In this document: in pieces, positions 7,091 through 29,106 of the stretch
Position numbering within the stretch: the first letter of the stretch is position 1
How the letters are laid out: every line of letters starts with the position of its first letter
Assembly (NCBI GenBank): GCA_021818955.1
Contig: JAKASR010000021.1
Coordinates: 1 to 64,000 of the forward strand
Origin: Acidobacteriota bacterium
GTDB taxonomy: Bacteria; Acidobacteriota; Terriglobia; Terriglobales; SCQP01
Length of the DNA stretch: 64,000 nt
Direction: 5' to 3'
Translations under genes and position numbers: made by a program
The notes under the pieces: model-generated
Told to the model about the DNA's origin: nothing
Databases searched by the model: none
The model's input: only the letters and a program-made list of their open reading frames with translations

Positions 7091-10000
7091 CTAGTAGGGC
7101 GCGAGGGTCAGAGTATGGCGGGCATGCAGTTGGACGGCGGCGGGGGAGAACCAGAGCGGCGCGGGCGGGCCGCCCCGCAGCCAGGCGGGGAACTGATCGC
7201 GGTAATGGCGGCGCAGCGGCTCACCGGCCTCGCCGGCGGGCAGGGTGAGGGTGCTGCGGTCCCAGTCGGCGAGGTTGGCGACGAAGCGCATGCTCTGGCC
7301 GAAGCGTCCGGTATTGGAGCGCACCGTCCAGCGCCCGCCGGGCATCCGGCGGGGGCCGAGATCGGCGCGGGCGCGCAGCAGCCAGAAATGGCTGTAAAAC
7401 GGATGCGGGACAGCGAGCGGATGGCGGCGCCCCCATTGCCAGGCGCGGCGATGGGCGGCGAAAGCGGCGGCCTGCTGCTGGAAGACAGCGAGCAGCAGCG
7501 CATCCCAGGCGGCCTGGGGATTTTGTGCGGCGGAGGCGGCATAGGAGGGAGGCAGCCAGGCGCGGGGCGACTGGCGCAGCCAGCGGCGCCAGACCAGCGG
7601 CCATTCCATCCAGCGGTATTGGGCGGCGAGACGAGCGCCCAGGCGGGCGGTGAGCACGGTGCGCATCAGGGCGCGGGTGGTGCGCACGGCCAAGGTGGGA
7701 GCGTCGCGGCGGGCGCGCATGTCGCCATGCCAGCGGCGCAGGCTGGCGAGCGCCGTTGCGACGGCGGGGGAAAATGATGCGCCGGCGGCCTGGCGGCGGC
7801 GGGCGGCGGCGAGGATGGCGGCGGCCATTTCGGCGTCGGGACGCGAGTGCACGTCCAGTTGCACCGCGCTCATTTGCGCCGCATGCCAGCGCGGGCGCGC
7901 CAGGAGCAATTGCAGAATGCGATGGGTGCGGAAGGGCGATTCCCACTCGCGGGTAAGCCGGCGGGCAGGCTGGCCGGCGGCGATGCGTCCATTGGCGGTG
8001 ACGATCACGCCGGAAGCGGGATTGTAAACCGAAGGCAATTGATTGAAAGGCAGCCAGCCGCCGGCGTCCAAAGCGGGAGCGGGGCGGCGGCCGTCTTGAA
8101 TGCGCCAGAAGGAAGCGGAGCGCGGAATCCAGCCGGCGCACTGGTAGCCGATGTTGCCGTGGCGGTCGGCATAGACAAAATTCTGCGCCGGGCCGGGAAA
8201 CAGTTGCAGCGCCCGCTCGAATTCTTTCCAGTTGCTCGCCTGGTCGATGCCGAGGAAGGCATCGATGGCATTGAGCGCGCCGGAATGGTACATGGTCCAA
8301 TCCAGCGCCACCACCTGGCCCTGGAGCGCGCCCACGACAGGCCCGGCGGGAGTGAGAAAGACAGGATAGTGCACCGGCGCCTGGCCGTGCACGGCAATCG
8401 TCTCCCAGCGGATTTCGACCGGCTGCCAGCCCGAGGCGGTTTCGATTTCGGGCACGTCGCTGTTGTCAATGGCTTTGGCCAGGCCGGGCGCCAGCACGCC
8501 ATGGCCGAGCGCGCGCAACTGCGCCGGGCTGAGCGGCACGGCGGAAGGCGCGCGCGGCGGGGGTTGATGGCGATGTTGCGAGGCGGCGGGCGCGGCGGGC
8601 GCGGCGGGCGCCGGCAGCGGCAGGCGGATGGGATAGCGGGTCAACTGCTGCACGTTGGCGAGCGCGTTGGTGACGCCCCAGGCGATCTGGTTATTGTGTC
8701 CGATGACGACGCCGGGCACGCCGGCCAAGGCCACGCCGGCAACGGCGAGCGGCTGGAGCGGCGCGGAGGGCTTGGAGTTCGATACCACCTGGAAGGGGAC
8801 GTAGCCGCGCCGGGCTTTAACTGGCCGGTGAGAATGGCGCGAGCGCCGGGGCGCGGCGGCGGAATGCGCGCCCGCCGCGGTTCGTCCGGAGTGGCGAATT
8901 TTATGCTCCGGCTTCGCCGCCGGCTTGCGCGCTGATTTCCGCGGCGGGGTTGGGCTTTTGGCGGGGGCGGAGGGCGCGGCCTGGGCCGGAGCGGGAGCGG
9001 GGGCGGCCGATGCGGGCGGCGGCGGGACCACCCGCAACTCCACCGTCCACCAGATGCCGGGAATCTGGTAGGGCAGATGCGGATCGTTGGCCAGGATGGG
9101 CTTGCCGTTCAGGCTGCGCGCGGGCCCGAGCACCCAATTGTTGCTTGCCGCCGCGGCGGCGGCGGCGGTTGCGGCAAGCGGGCCGAGGGCGTGGCGGCGC
9201 GGGAGTTCAGGAGCGGAACCCGCAGCGGCGGCGGGAAGGTTATGCCGGGGCAAACGGGCGGCGCGCTGCCAGGCGGCGGGAATAAAGCGGGCGGAACGCC
9301 GGCGCTGCCAGGGCAGCGCGGCAGCGGCAGTCCGCCGGACACGCCGGACGGCGCGATGGTTTTTCGCGGCGCTTTTTTCGGGTGCGGAATGGCCGGGCAG
9401 CCGGCCGGGCAGCACATCGAGCGCGGAGCGCTCCGGATACAACTGGCGCGTCAACTTCGGACCCAGGCTGGCCTCGATGCGGGCATGCGCGAGCTTGACG
9501 CGGTAATTGGTGGTCAGCACCTCGTACATATAGGCGGTGATGGCGAGCGAATCGGCATCGGTCCAGGGGCGGGGGCGATAGCGCAAGAAGGTAAACTCCA
9601 GCGGCAGGCGGGAAAGATTGGAGTTGATGTAGGCATTGACGCCGTCGCTGAAGGCCTGCAAGGCGGAGCCGGCGGAATCGGGCAGCCGCTTGAACTCGGC
9701 TTGGGCGGCGGCAGCCAAGCCGAGGCGGCGCATGGCTTCATCGGCGGGCAGCAGTTGCGGGCCAAAGAGTTCGGCCAACTCGCCCTCGGCGCGGCGGCGC
9801 ATCAGGTCCATCTCAAACAGACGGTCCTGGGCCATGGCATAGCCTTCGGCAAAGAGGGCATCGTGACGGTTTTGGGCGGTGATGTGGACGACGCCCAACT
9901 GGTCGCGCACAATCGTCACCGGGGCACGCAAGCCGGCGGCGTTCAAGCTGCCGTCGAGCCGGGGCCGGGAACGGAAATAGAGCCAGGCGGCGGCAAGCAG

Positions 10001-10135
10001 CAGAGCGATCGCAATGGCCGCAATCACCGAGCCGAGCTCCACCACCAGGCGGCGTTTCCACCAGGGCTTGCGCGCTTGCGCCTCGGTCCGGGCCCGCGCC
10101 TCGGCTTCGGCTATGGGGTTGGGAACGATGCTCAT
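7091..10135 (-). CDS. Penicillin acylase family N-terminal nucleophile hydrolase
   Basis: A 1014-residue amidohydrolase of the penicillin/acyl-homoserine-lactone acylase family, which matures by autocatalytic cleavage. An N-terminal anchor (about residues 30-52, VIAAIAIALLLAAAWLYF) places it on the outer face of the inner membrane. The alpha-subunit motifs GVVHITAQNRHDALFAEGYAMAQDRLFEMDL are clear, and the predicted nucleophile is S331 in ASNNWVLGPARS, followed by GKPILANDPHL. Oddities are two long Ala/Pro/Arg-rich insertions, one just before the cleavage site and one after WWTVELRV, that are not typical. The start has a Shine-Dalgarno (GGAGG). The substrate cannot be told from sequence; acylated amino compounds or quorum signals are possible. 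The last 223 bp are duplicated at 5556-5778. Confidence 0.88.
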   Translation of the reverse strand: MSIVPNPIAEAEARARTEAQARKPWWKRRLVVELGSVIAAIAIALLLAAAWLYFRSRPRLDGSLNAAGLRAPVTIVRDQLGVVHITAQNRHDALFAEGYAMAQDRLFEMDLMRRRAEGELAELFGPQLLPADEAMRRLGLAAAAQAEFKRLPDSAGSALQAFSDGVNAYINSNLSRLPLEFTFLRYRPRPWTDADSLAITAYMYEVLTTNYRVKLAHARIEASLGPKLTRQLYPERSALDVLPGRLPGHSAPEKSAAKNHRAVRRVRRTAAAALPWQRRRSARFIPAAWQRAARLPRHNLPAAAAGSAPELPRRHALGPLAATAAAAAAASNNWVLGPARSLNGKPILANDPHLPYQIPGIWWTVELRVVPPPPASAAPAPAPAQAAPSAPAKSPTPPRKSARKPAAKPEHKIRHSGRTAAGAHSAAAPRRSRHSHRPVKARRGYVPFQVVSNSKPSAPLQPLAVAGVALAGVPGVVIGHNNQIAWGVTNALANVQQLTRYPIRLPLPAPAAPAAPAASQHRHQPPPRAPSAVPLSPAQLRALGHGVLAPGLAKAIDNSDVPEIETASGWQPVEIRWETIAVHGQAPVHYPVFLTPAGPVVGALQGQVVALDWTMYHSGALNAIDAFLGIDQASNWKEFERALQLFPGPAQNFVYADRHGNIGYQCAGWIPRSASFWRIQDGRRPAPALDAGGWLPFNQLPSVYNPASGVIVTANGRIAAGQPARRLTREWESPFRTHRILQLLLARPRWHAAQMSAVQLDVHSRPDAEMAAAILAAARRRQAAGASFSPAVATALASLRRWHGDMRARRDAPTLAVRTTRALMRTVLTARLGARLAAQYRWMEWPLVWRRWLRQSPRAWLPPSYAASAAQNPQAAWDALLLAVFQQQAAAFAAHRRAWQWGRRHPLAVPHPFYSHFWLLRARADLGPRRMPGGRWTVRSNTGRFGQSMRFVANLADWDRSTLTLPAGEAGEPLRRHYRDQFPAWLRGGPPAPLWFSPAAVQLHARHTLTLAPY

Positions 10136-10220
10136 CGCGCCTCCGGGTGGCGGCGGGGCGGCGCAAGCCTGGCGGAATTACCTGGGCAATTCATAAATGT
10201 AGCCTCATTCTAGCGGAGAA

Positions 10221-10300
10221 GCGGCACGGCCGCTTTTACTTTTAGGCGCGGACACTTTCGCAAGAGTCCGGCCAAAACCGGACACATGGCGAAAACTCAA
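10221..10300 (+). repeat. Composite polar repeat, short copy 2
   Basis: GCGGCACGGCCGC followed by TTTTACTTTTA, the CGCTTT-like segment (here GACACTTTCGC) and the GTCCGG/CCGGAC hairpin. Located upstream of the acylase gene. Confidence 0.8.
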
Positions 10301-10373
10301 GGAGGCGGAAGTCAGGAGGCCGCTCACGCCGAAAAGCTCAGCCGCCGCTTCGCATTCAACCGCCGCAACGCAT

Positions 10374-10457
10374 GCGGCACGGCCGCATTTACTTTTAGGC
10401 GCGGACACTTTCGCAAACGTCCGGCCGAAACCGGACACATGGCGAATACTCATGGCC
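10374..10457 (+). repeat. Composite polar repeat, short copy 3
   Basis: Same modules as copy 2, with GCGGCACGGCCGC, CATTTACTTTTA, GACACTTTCGC, GTCCGGCCGAAACCGGAC and CATGGCGAATACTCATGG. Directly tandem with copy 2. Confidence 0.8.
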
Positions 10458-10593
10458 AAGTGTCGCAAAACGCGACAGCTTATCCCGAAAGCGGACACCC
10501 GAACTGCGAAACGTCAATTTGAAAAGATTGTAAAGCTATATTAATCAATGACTTGGCCCTGATTCGCAAGCGCCGGAATGGCCCCCGGGATGC

Positions 10594-10710
10594 ATGGACT
10601 TAGGCATGACGCACGTACATATTTTCGCGATGGCCGGCATCATGGGCACGATTTTTACGGCGTTGATCTGGCTGGCGCAGGCGGCGCTGTTGAAGCATTT
10701 CAATTCATGA
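10594..10710 (+). CDS. Possible small membrane protein (38 residues)
   Basis: A short frame from an ATG at 10594 (or 10606) encodes a peptide with a hydrophobic core MAGIMGTIFTALIWLAQAA followed by LLKHFNS, enough for one membrane helix. A weak GGGA lies just upstream. It sits between copies 3 and 4 of the composite repeat, with no neighbour to suggest a role. It may be a remnant of a larger membrane protein or simply chance. Confidence 0.25.
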   Translation: MDLGMTHVHIFAMAGIMGTIFTALIWLAQAALLKHFNS

Positions 10711-10749
10711 ATTGCCCTTTGCCAACCGGAAACAAGCAGCGGCATGGAA

Positions 10750-10794
10750 GCGGCACGGCCGCTTTTACTTTTAGGCGCTGACGCTTTCGCAAAG
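10750..10794 (+). repeat. Composite polar repeat, minimal copy 4
   Basis: Only the first module is present: GCGGCACGGCCGC, TTTTACTTTTA and GGCGCTGACGCTTTCGCAAA. Confidence 0.75.
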
Positions 10795-10879
10795 GAATTT
10801 GAGTGCGTGGCCGAGTTGTGGATTTTTATTTTAAATATTGAAGCCAGGCATAACACCAGCACCTTAGACGCCAGGTAAA

Positions 10880-10951
10880 GCGGCTCGGCCGCTTTTATTT
10901 TTAGGTGCTGACGCTTTCGCAAAGGTCCGGCCGAAAGCGGGCGCATTACAA
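10880..10951 (+). repeat. Composite polar repeat, short copy 5
   Basis: GCGGCTCGGCCGC with TTTTATTTTTA, GTGCTGACGCTTTCGCAAA and a degraded GTCCGG hairpin (second arm AGCGGGC). Downstream of the giant gene. Confidence 0.75.
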
Positions 10952-11007
10952 ATACTCAATGCAGATTGCCGTGCGGGATTCCCTGTAGGGAGGCAGCCGC
11001 GCCGTAG

Positions 11008-11041
11008 CTGGAGAAACCGTCCGGGGGAACGGTTTCTCCAG
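11008..11041 (-). terminator. Perfect 13-bp hairpin after the giant gene
   Basis: CTGGAGAAACCGT and its exact complement ACGGTTTCTCCAG flank an 8-nt loop, 39 nt past the stop of the giant gene. It could end or protect that transcript. There is no U-tract on the minus strand, so it is not a classical intrinsic terminator. Confidence 0.5.
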
Positions 11042-11080
11042 CCATTGCTTAAGGCGCGGATACGCGGGCGCCGATCGCAA

Positions 11081-25084
<14,004 letters not shown>

Positions 25085-25472
25085 AGCGCAATTTCTCCTG
25101 CCTAAATCACACACACTGATCTAAACCACACACACTGACTCCCCAGTGACTGCCACCCGCAAGTCATTTCCATGCCCAGCGCTTCATCGATAACAAGAAA
25201 CAAGGACTGCCGGCAAATGGCTTAAACTGGCGCAAGCTGAAAAATAACGACATGGCGGCATGACAGCTTGTGACATGCGGGGCGGGGCTAGCGCCGCGCA
25301 AAGGCGGCCCTGACGCCGGTCCGCTGATTGCCGCCTAAATGCCTGTGCTTCATGCATTTGAAATCTGGAAATGACGTATAATGGCAACGGTTCCCGTAGG
25401 CTGTCAGAAGATGACTCTAGATGACATGGCCGTGACTCGGCAGGACGCGCCGACTCCAACCGCAAACTCAAA
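25085..25472. other. Divergent intergenic region with a CACACACACTGA direct repeat
   Basis: Between the giant gene and the next regulator. Just upstream of the giant gene CACACACACTGA occurs twice (about 25110-25138), a possible binding site. TATAAT at 25377-25382 faces the regulator, but no matching -35 at the right distance is seen. The rest shows nothing I recognise. Confidence 0.4.
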
Positions 25473-25552
25473 GCGGCTCGGCCGCTTTTACTTTTAAGCG
25501 CTGACGCTTTTGCAAAGGTCCGGCCGAAGCCGGACGCTTTGCGAATATTCTA
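25473..25552 (+). repeat. Composite polar repeat, short copy 6 in a gene leader
   Basis: GCGGCTCGGCCGC, TTTTACTTTTAA, GCGCTGACGCTTTTGCAAA and GTCCGGCCGAAGCCGGAC, ending about 9 nt before the start of the regulator gene. If transcribed it would form a terminator-like stem and U-run in that leader. Confidence 0.8.
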
Positions 25553-25561
25553 AGTTTTTTT

Positions 25562-26899
25562 ATGGAAGAGCGTGGCAATCGCCGCTTAGATTCCTGGAAA
25601 GCCATCGCCGCTTATCTGGGGCGTGACATTCGCACCGTCATTCGTTGGGAAAAAGAAAAGGGCTTGCCGGTGCGGCGGGTGCCGGGCGGCAAGCGGCAGA
25701 TGGTCTATGCCTACGAGCAGGAGATGGAGGCGTGGCTCGGCAAAAGCAGCGCCGAAAACGGCGCCGTTGAAACCCGGGAGCCGGAGCAGGCGGCCACGCC
25801 GGAAACGACCGCGCCGGAAACGGCCCGCACCGCCGGTGGCAGGTGGACATGGACGGCCTGGCGGTGGGCGGGGGGCGGGCTGATCCTGGCGCTGGGCCTG
25901 CTGGCGGCGGGGCTCTGGTGGCTATGGCCGCCGCCAGCATCCGGACTGACGCTGGCGCAGAGCGGCCAGAATCTGCTGGCTCGCAACACGAAGGGTAAAA
26001 CCATCTGGAGCGTTCGCCTGGCTGCCCCGTTTACGCTGAAAGAGGTCTATCCCTGGCGCGCGGGATCGCGCCATCATCTCTTAGTGGCGATCAACTCCGC
26101 GCCGCGCCCGAATCAAAGCGGCTACATGCGCTCGCAGCTATACGATTTCCGCGCCCGCGACGGAAAACTGCTCTGGCAATTCACGCCCCAGCCCCAACTA
26201 CGCTTCCGGGCCGGGACTTATAATCCGCCCTGGCAATTTCAGGGCCGCGCCATCGCCTATCGCGCGTCCGGCAAGAAATGGATTGCCTGGGCCGTCAACC
26301 ACCACACCTGGTGGCCGGGCTTGCTGTACGTGCTCGACCGGCGAGGCCGGGCGCGGAGCTTGTTTGTGAATTCGGGCTGGATCGAGGAAGTGCAGGTTTA
26401 TCGCAGCGCCAGAAGAAAGGAACTGTTGGCGCTGGGCATCAGCAACAGCGGCGATGCCGGCATGCTGGCCGTGCTGCCGGCGAGCGGGTTCCAGGCCAGC
26501 TCACCGGAAACGGCGGGCTCGCCGTATCAGTGCTTGAATTGCCCCGCGGGCCGCCCGCTGCATTACTTTCTCTTTCCCCGCTCGCGGTTGAATCGGGTCA
26601 CCAACGAGTATTTCAATCTTCCCGGCGCGAATATAACCGCCACCGGAATTGAAGTTCAAACCCATGAAGGCTATGCAAAAAAAATCGACGCCACCGCCAT
26701 TTATCATTTCGACCGGCGCTGGCGGTTGTTGAGCGCCCGTTTTAGCGACAGCTATTGGAACTGGCGCCATCAATTGCGGCTTCAAGGCCTGGTCAAGCGG
26801 CGCCGCGCGCAATCGCCGGAACGCCGCGGGCCGGCGTATGTGCTCTCCTGGACGCCGCGGCAAGGCTGGCGGAAGCTCTATCCGGAACATCAAAGGTAA
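25562..26899 (+). CDS. Membrane-anchored HTH regulator with extracytoplasmic propeller-like domain
   Basis: The first 60 residues are a MerR/excisionase-like helix-turn-helix: LDSWKAIAAYLGRDIRTVIR and WEKEKGLPVRRVPGGKRQMV, a type common in acidobacterial membrane-bound regulators. A hydrophobic segment at about 98-122 (GLILALGLLAAGLWWLW) follows. The remaining 320 residues lie outside the membrane and show WD/PQQ-like strands (GKLLWQF, KTIWSVRL, HTWWPGLLYVLDRRGR). It probably senses an envelope signal and controls nearby genes, perhaps the giant protein transcribed away from it. The start has no Shine-Dalgarno but follows a run of T directly after the repeat copy. It ends 6 nt before the end of the opposing glycosyltransferase gene. 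Confidence 0.75.
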   Translation: MEERGNRRLDSWKAIAAYLGRDIRTVIRWEKEKGLPVRRVPGGKRQMVYAYEQEMEAWLGKSSAENGAVETREPEQAATPETTAPETARTAGGRWTWTAWRWAGGGLILALGLLAAGLWWLWPPPASGLTLAQSGQNLLARNTKGKTIWSVRLAAPFTLKEVYPWRAGSRHHLLVAINSAPRPNQSGYMRSQLYDFRARDGKLLWQFTPQPQLRFRAGTYNPPWQFQGRAIAYRASGKKWIAWAVNHHTWWPGLLYVLDRRGRARSLFVNSGWIEEVQVYRSARRKELLALGISNSGDAGMLAVLPASGFQASSPETAGSPYQCLNCPAGRPLHYFLFPRSRLNRVTNEYFNLPGANITATGIEVQTHEGYAKKIDATAIYHFDRRWRLLSARFSDSYWNWRHQLRLQGLVKRRRAQSPERRGPAYVLSWTPRQGWRKLYPEHQR

Positions 26900-26905
26900 G
26901 GCGGT

Positions 26906-28672
26906 TTAGCGGCGACTGTTTCCGGATTTTGGGTTCATTGCCCGGCGGGCGGAACGCAACCAGGAGCGTTCCTGGGCCGTGATCCGGCCATCGAGCACGG
27001 CGGCCTGGCGCAGCAGCCAGGCGGGGCGATGCGCGCGCAACTCGATGGGCGCGGCGGCATCGAAAACCCAGGCGCGCGGCTGGCTAGCGAGCGCGCGCGG
27101 AAAGCAATCCGCCGCCACCCGCCAGTGACCGCGACGGGCGAGTTGCTGCCCCAGTCCCACCCAGGCCGTGGCGTTTTCAGGCTCGATCAACAGCCCCTGG
27201 CGATACTGGACGATGGCGCGGCGCGCATGCCCCCATTCCGCCAGCATTTCGGCATCGAGAATATGTGCGACCGAGGAGTTAGGCGCGACGCGCACGGCAT
27301 AAGCGAAGAGCGAGCTGTTGTCGGACCAATACTCGCCGGTGCGCAAATCGGTGCGGACATAGATGAAGGCCAATGCCAGCGCGGCGGCGACGAGCGCGGC
27401 CGGCGCCAGGCGTAGACGCCGGCCGGGCAGCGCGGGCGGGGGGCGGCGCAGGCGCCGCCATATCGCTTCCCAGCCGGCGCCCAGCGCCAGCGCCGCCCCC
27501 AGCGAGGGAAAATATAGCAGCCGGTTAGCGTAAATCGTGCCAATGGGAAACAACAGATTGGAGACGGGCAGCCAGGCGAGGAAGAACCAGGCGGCGCCCA
27601 ACAGCGCGGCGCGATTCCGGCGCGCCAGCCAGGCGGCCAATCCACAGGCGGCCAGCAGCGGCAACGCCAGCGCCAGACGGGGCGAGTACCAGTGCTGTAC
27701 CAGGGGAATCTGGTTATAGGAATAATCGGGGGAGAGGTGGAAAGGCCAGAAAAGCGAGCGCACGGCGAAGCCGGTATCGACCAGGGCGGTGCGCCAGCGC
27801 GCGGCGGCGGGCGCGAACGCCAGCGGGTTGGCGGTGCGGCTAGTGGAATGCACCAGCAAACCGACGACGCGGATGCGGACGGCGAGATAGAAGAAGGTAG
27901 CGGCGGCGCAGCTCCACACCACGGGCTGGCGCAGCGGCGCCAGCCCGCGCGCCCGGCGGGCGCGTCCGGCGGGCGGGGGCGCCGCCGTTGCCAGCGCGAG
28001 AGGCGCGGGCGCGCCGGGCATTTCAATCCAGATCATCAGGCAGAGCAAGCCGGGCAGCACAATCGCGCTTTCCTTCGAGCCGAGCGCCAGCAGCGTCAGC
28101 GGGAAAACGGCCATAGCGGCCGGCCAGCGCCGGCGCCGCAGGCCCGCTTCCGCCGCCCATAACGCCAACAATGCAAACCCCGCCGCCAGCAGATCGGCGC
28201 GCCCCACCAGGCCCGCGACCACGCCGGCGTGCAGCGGCGTCGAAGCGAACCAGGCGGCGGCCACCCAGGCGGCGACCGGCTCCAGCCGGCGGCGGAGGAA
28301 GCGAAACAGCAGCAGCGCCACCGCGGCATGCAGCACGATGTTGGTGATGTGATAAGCGCCGGCGTCATTCGGCCACCAGTGCCATTCCAGCGCGAAGCTG
28401 AGTATATCGATGGGACGGTAAAGCCCCATGTGGAAAAAAGGGGCCCAGTAGTCGAGGCGGAAAAAGCGCGTCCAGTGCGCGAGCGAGCGGATCAGCGGGT
28501 TTTGATAGACGACATAAACGTCGTCGTAGGCATAAAGATTGAGCCAGGAGGTCAAAAAACAGATGCCGGCAAACAATGCCAGCATCAGGGTTTGAAAGGT
28601 CAGACTGCGGCTGGCGAAGAAAGCTCGCCGGAGCGAAAACACGGGCGCGGGCGCGGGCGAGGAAACGGGCAC
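26906..28672 (-). CDS. TMTC-like membrane glycosyltransferase with C-terminal TPR
   Basis: A 588-residue polytopic membrane protein with about ten hydrophobic helices, beginning after a short basic N-terminus. The early loop NLYAYDDVYVVYQNPLIR and the segment YRPIDILSFALEW followed by AYHITNIVLHAA are typical of the bacterial TMTC/DUF1736-like family (GT-C fold), with the DD pair as the likely catalytic acids. The C-terminus has TPR units (ARRAIVQYRQGLLIEPENATAWVGLGQQLARRG). Such enzymes transfer sugars, probably from a lipid carrier, to exported substrates; the substrate is unknown. The GTG start at 28672 lies only 5 nt after TATAAT (28678-28683) and has no Shine-Dalgarno, so the message may be leaderless, or the true start may be further in. 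Confidence 0.75.
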   Translation of the reverse strand: MPVSSPAPAPVFSLRRAFFASRSLTFQTLMLALFAGICFLTSWLNLYAYDDVYVVYQNPLIRSLAHWTRFFRLDYWAPFFHMGLYRPIDILSFALEWHWWPNDAGAYHITNIVLHAAVALLLFRFLRRRLEPVAAWVAAAWFASTPLHAGVVAGLVGRADLLAAGFALLALWAAEAGLRRRRWPAAMAVFPLTLLALGSKESAIVLPGLLCLMIWIEMPGAPAPLALATAAPPPAGRARRARGLAPLRQPVVWSCAAATFFYLAVRIRVVGLLVHSTSRTANPLAFAPAAARWRTALVDTGFAVRSLFWPFHLSPDYSYNQIPLVQHWYSPRLALALPLLAACGLAAWLARRNRAALLGAAWFFLAWLPVSNLLFPIGTIYANRLLYFPSLGAALALGAGWEAIWRRLRRPPPALPGRRLRLAPAALVAAALALAFIYVRTDLRTGEYWSDNSSLFAYAVRVAPNSSVAHILDAEMLAEWGHARRAIVQYRQGLLIEPENATAWVGLGQQLARRGHWRVAADCFPRALASQPRAWVFDAAAPIELRAHRPAWLLRQAAVLDGRITAQERSWLRSARRAMNPKSGNSRR

Positions 28673-28793
28673 GAGGAATTATAGGCGCATCCTTGCCTCA
28701 GCAGCCCGGGTTGGCTTGCCGGGCGCAACTCCCGCGGCGGCATGGCTTTGCTTTACCGGCCGACTCCGGACGCATGGCGAAAACGCCGGGCGA

Positions 28794-29045
28794 GCGGCTC
28801 GGCCGCTTTTACTTTTAGGCGCTGACGCTTTCGCAAACGTCCGGCCGAAGCCGGACGCATGGCCAATACTCACGGCTGCCGAAAGTTTATCGTCGTTGAT
28901 AGGCGCGGGACCTAATAGGAACCCCGCGCGAAACCGGCCGGCGAGCAGGGCTGCAGGCAATTTCTGCGAAATTGAGAATATTTGGGCAATTTCCGCGAAA
29001 TTGCCAATGACGAAAACTGCTGCCCGACTCGGCCGTTAACGCTTT
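28794..29045 (+). repeat. Composite polar repeat, long copy 7
   Basis: All modules are present: GCGGCTCGGCCGC and TTTTACTTTTA, GTCCGG hairpin, TATCGTCGTTGATAGGCGCG segment, GCGCGGG/CCCGCGC hairpin, AATTTC hairpins and tail CCGACTCGGCCGTTAACG. It ends about 60 nt upstream of the exported glycine-zipper gene. Confidence 0.85.
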
Positions 29046-29106
29046 AAGTTTTTCTTAACCAACATCTTAATCCCGGCGGTCATCTCAAAAATCCGAGGAG
29101 GGAAAT

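Noticed and set aside
9077-10213. 378-residue plus-strand frame
   Set aside because: It is antisense to the acylase gene and rich in Gly/Ala/Gln typical of shadow frames.
25140-25165. Sigma-54 promoter upstream of the giant gene
   Set aside because: On the minus strand TGGAAATGACTTGC is close, but the GG-GC spacing is one base short and the CA is missing.
25377-25382. TATAAT promoter for the regulator at 25562
   Set aside because: TTGAAA lies only 13 bp upstream and no -35 is found at 16-18 bp, so I list it only as a note.
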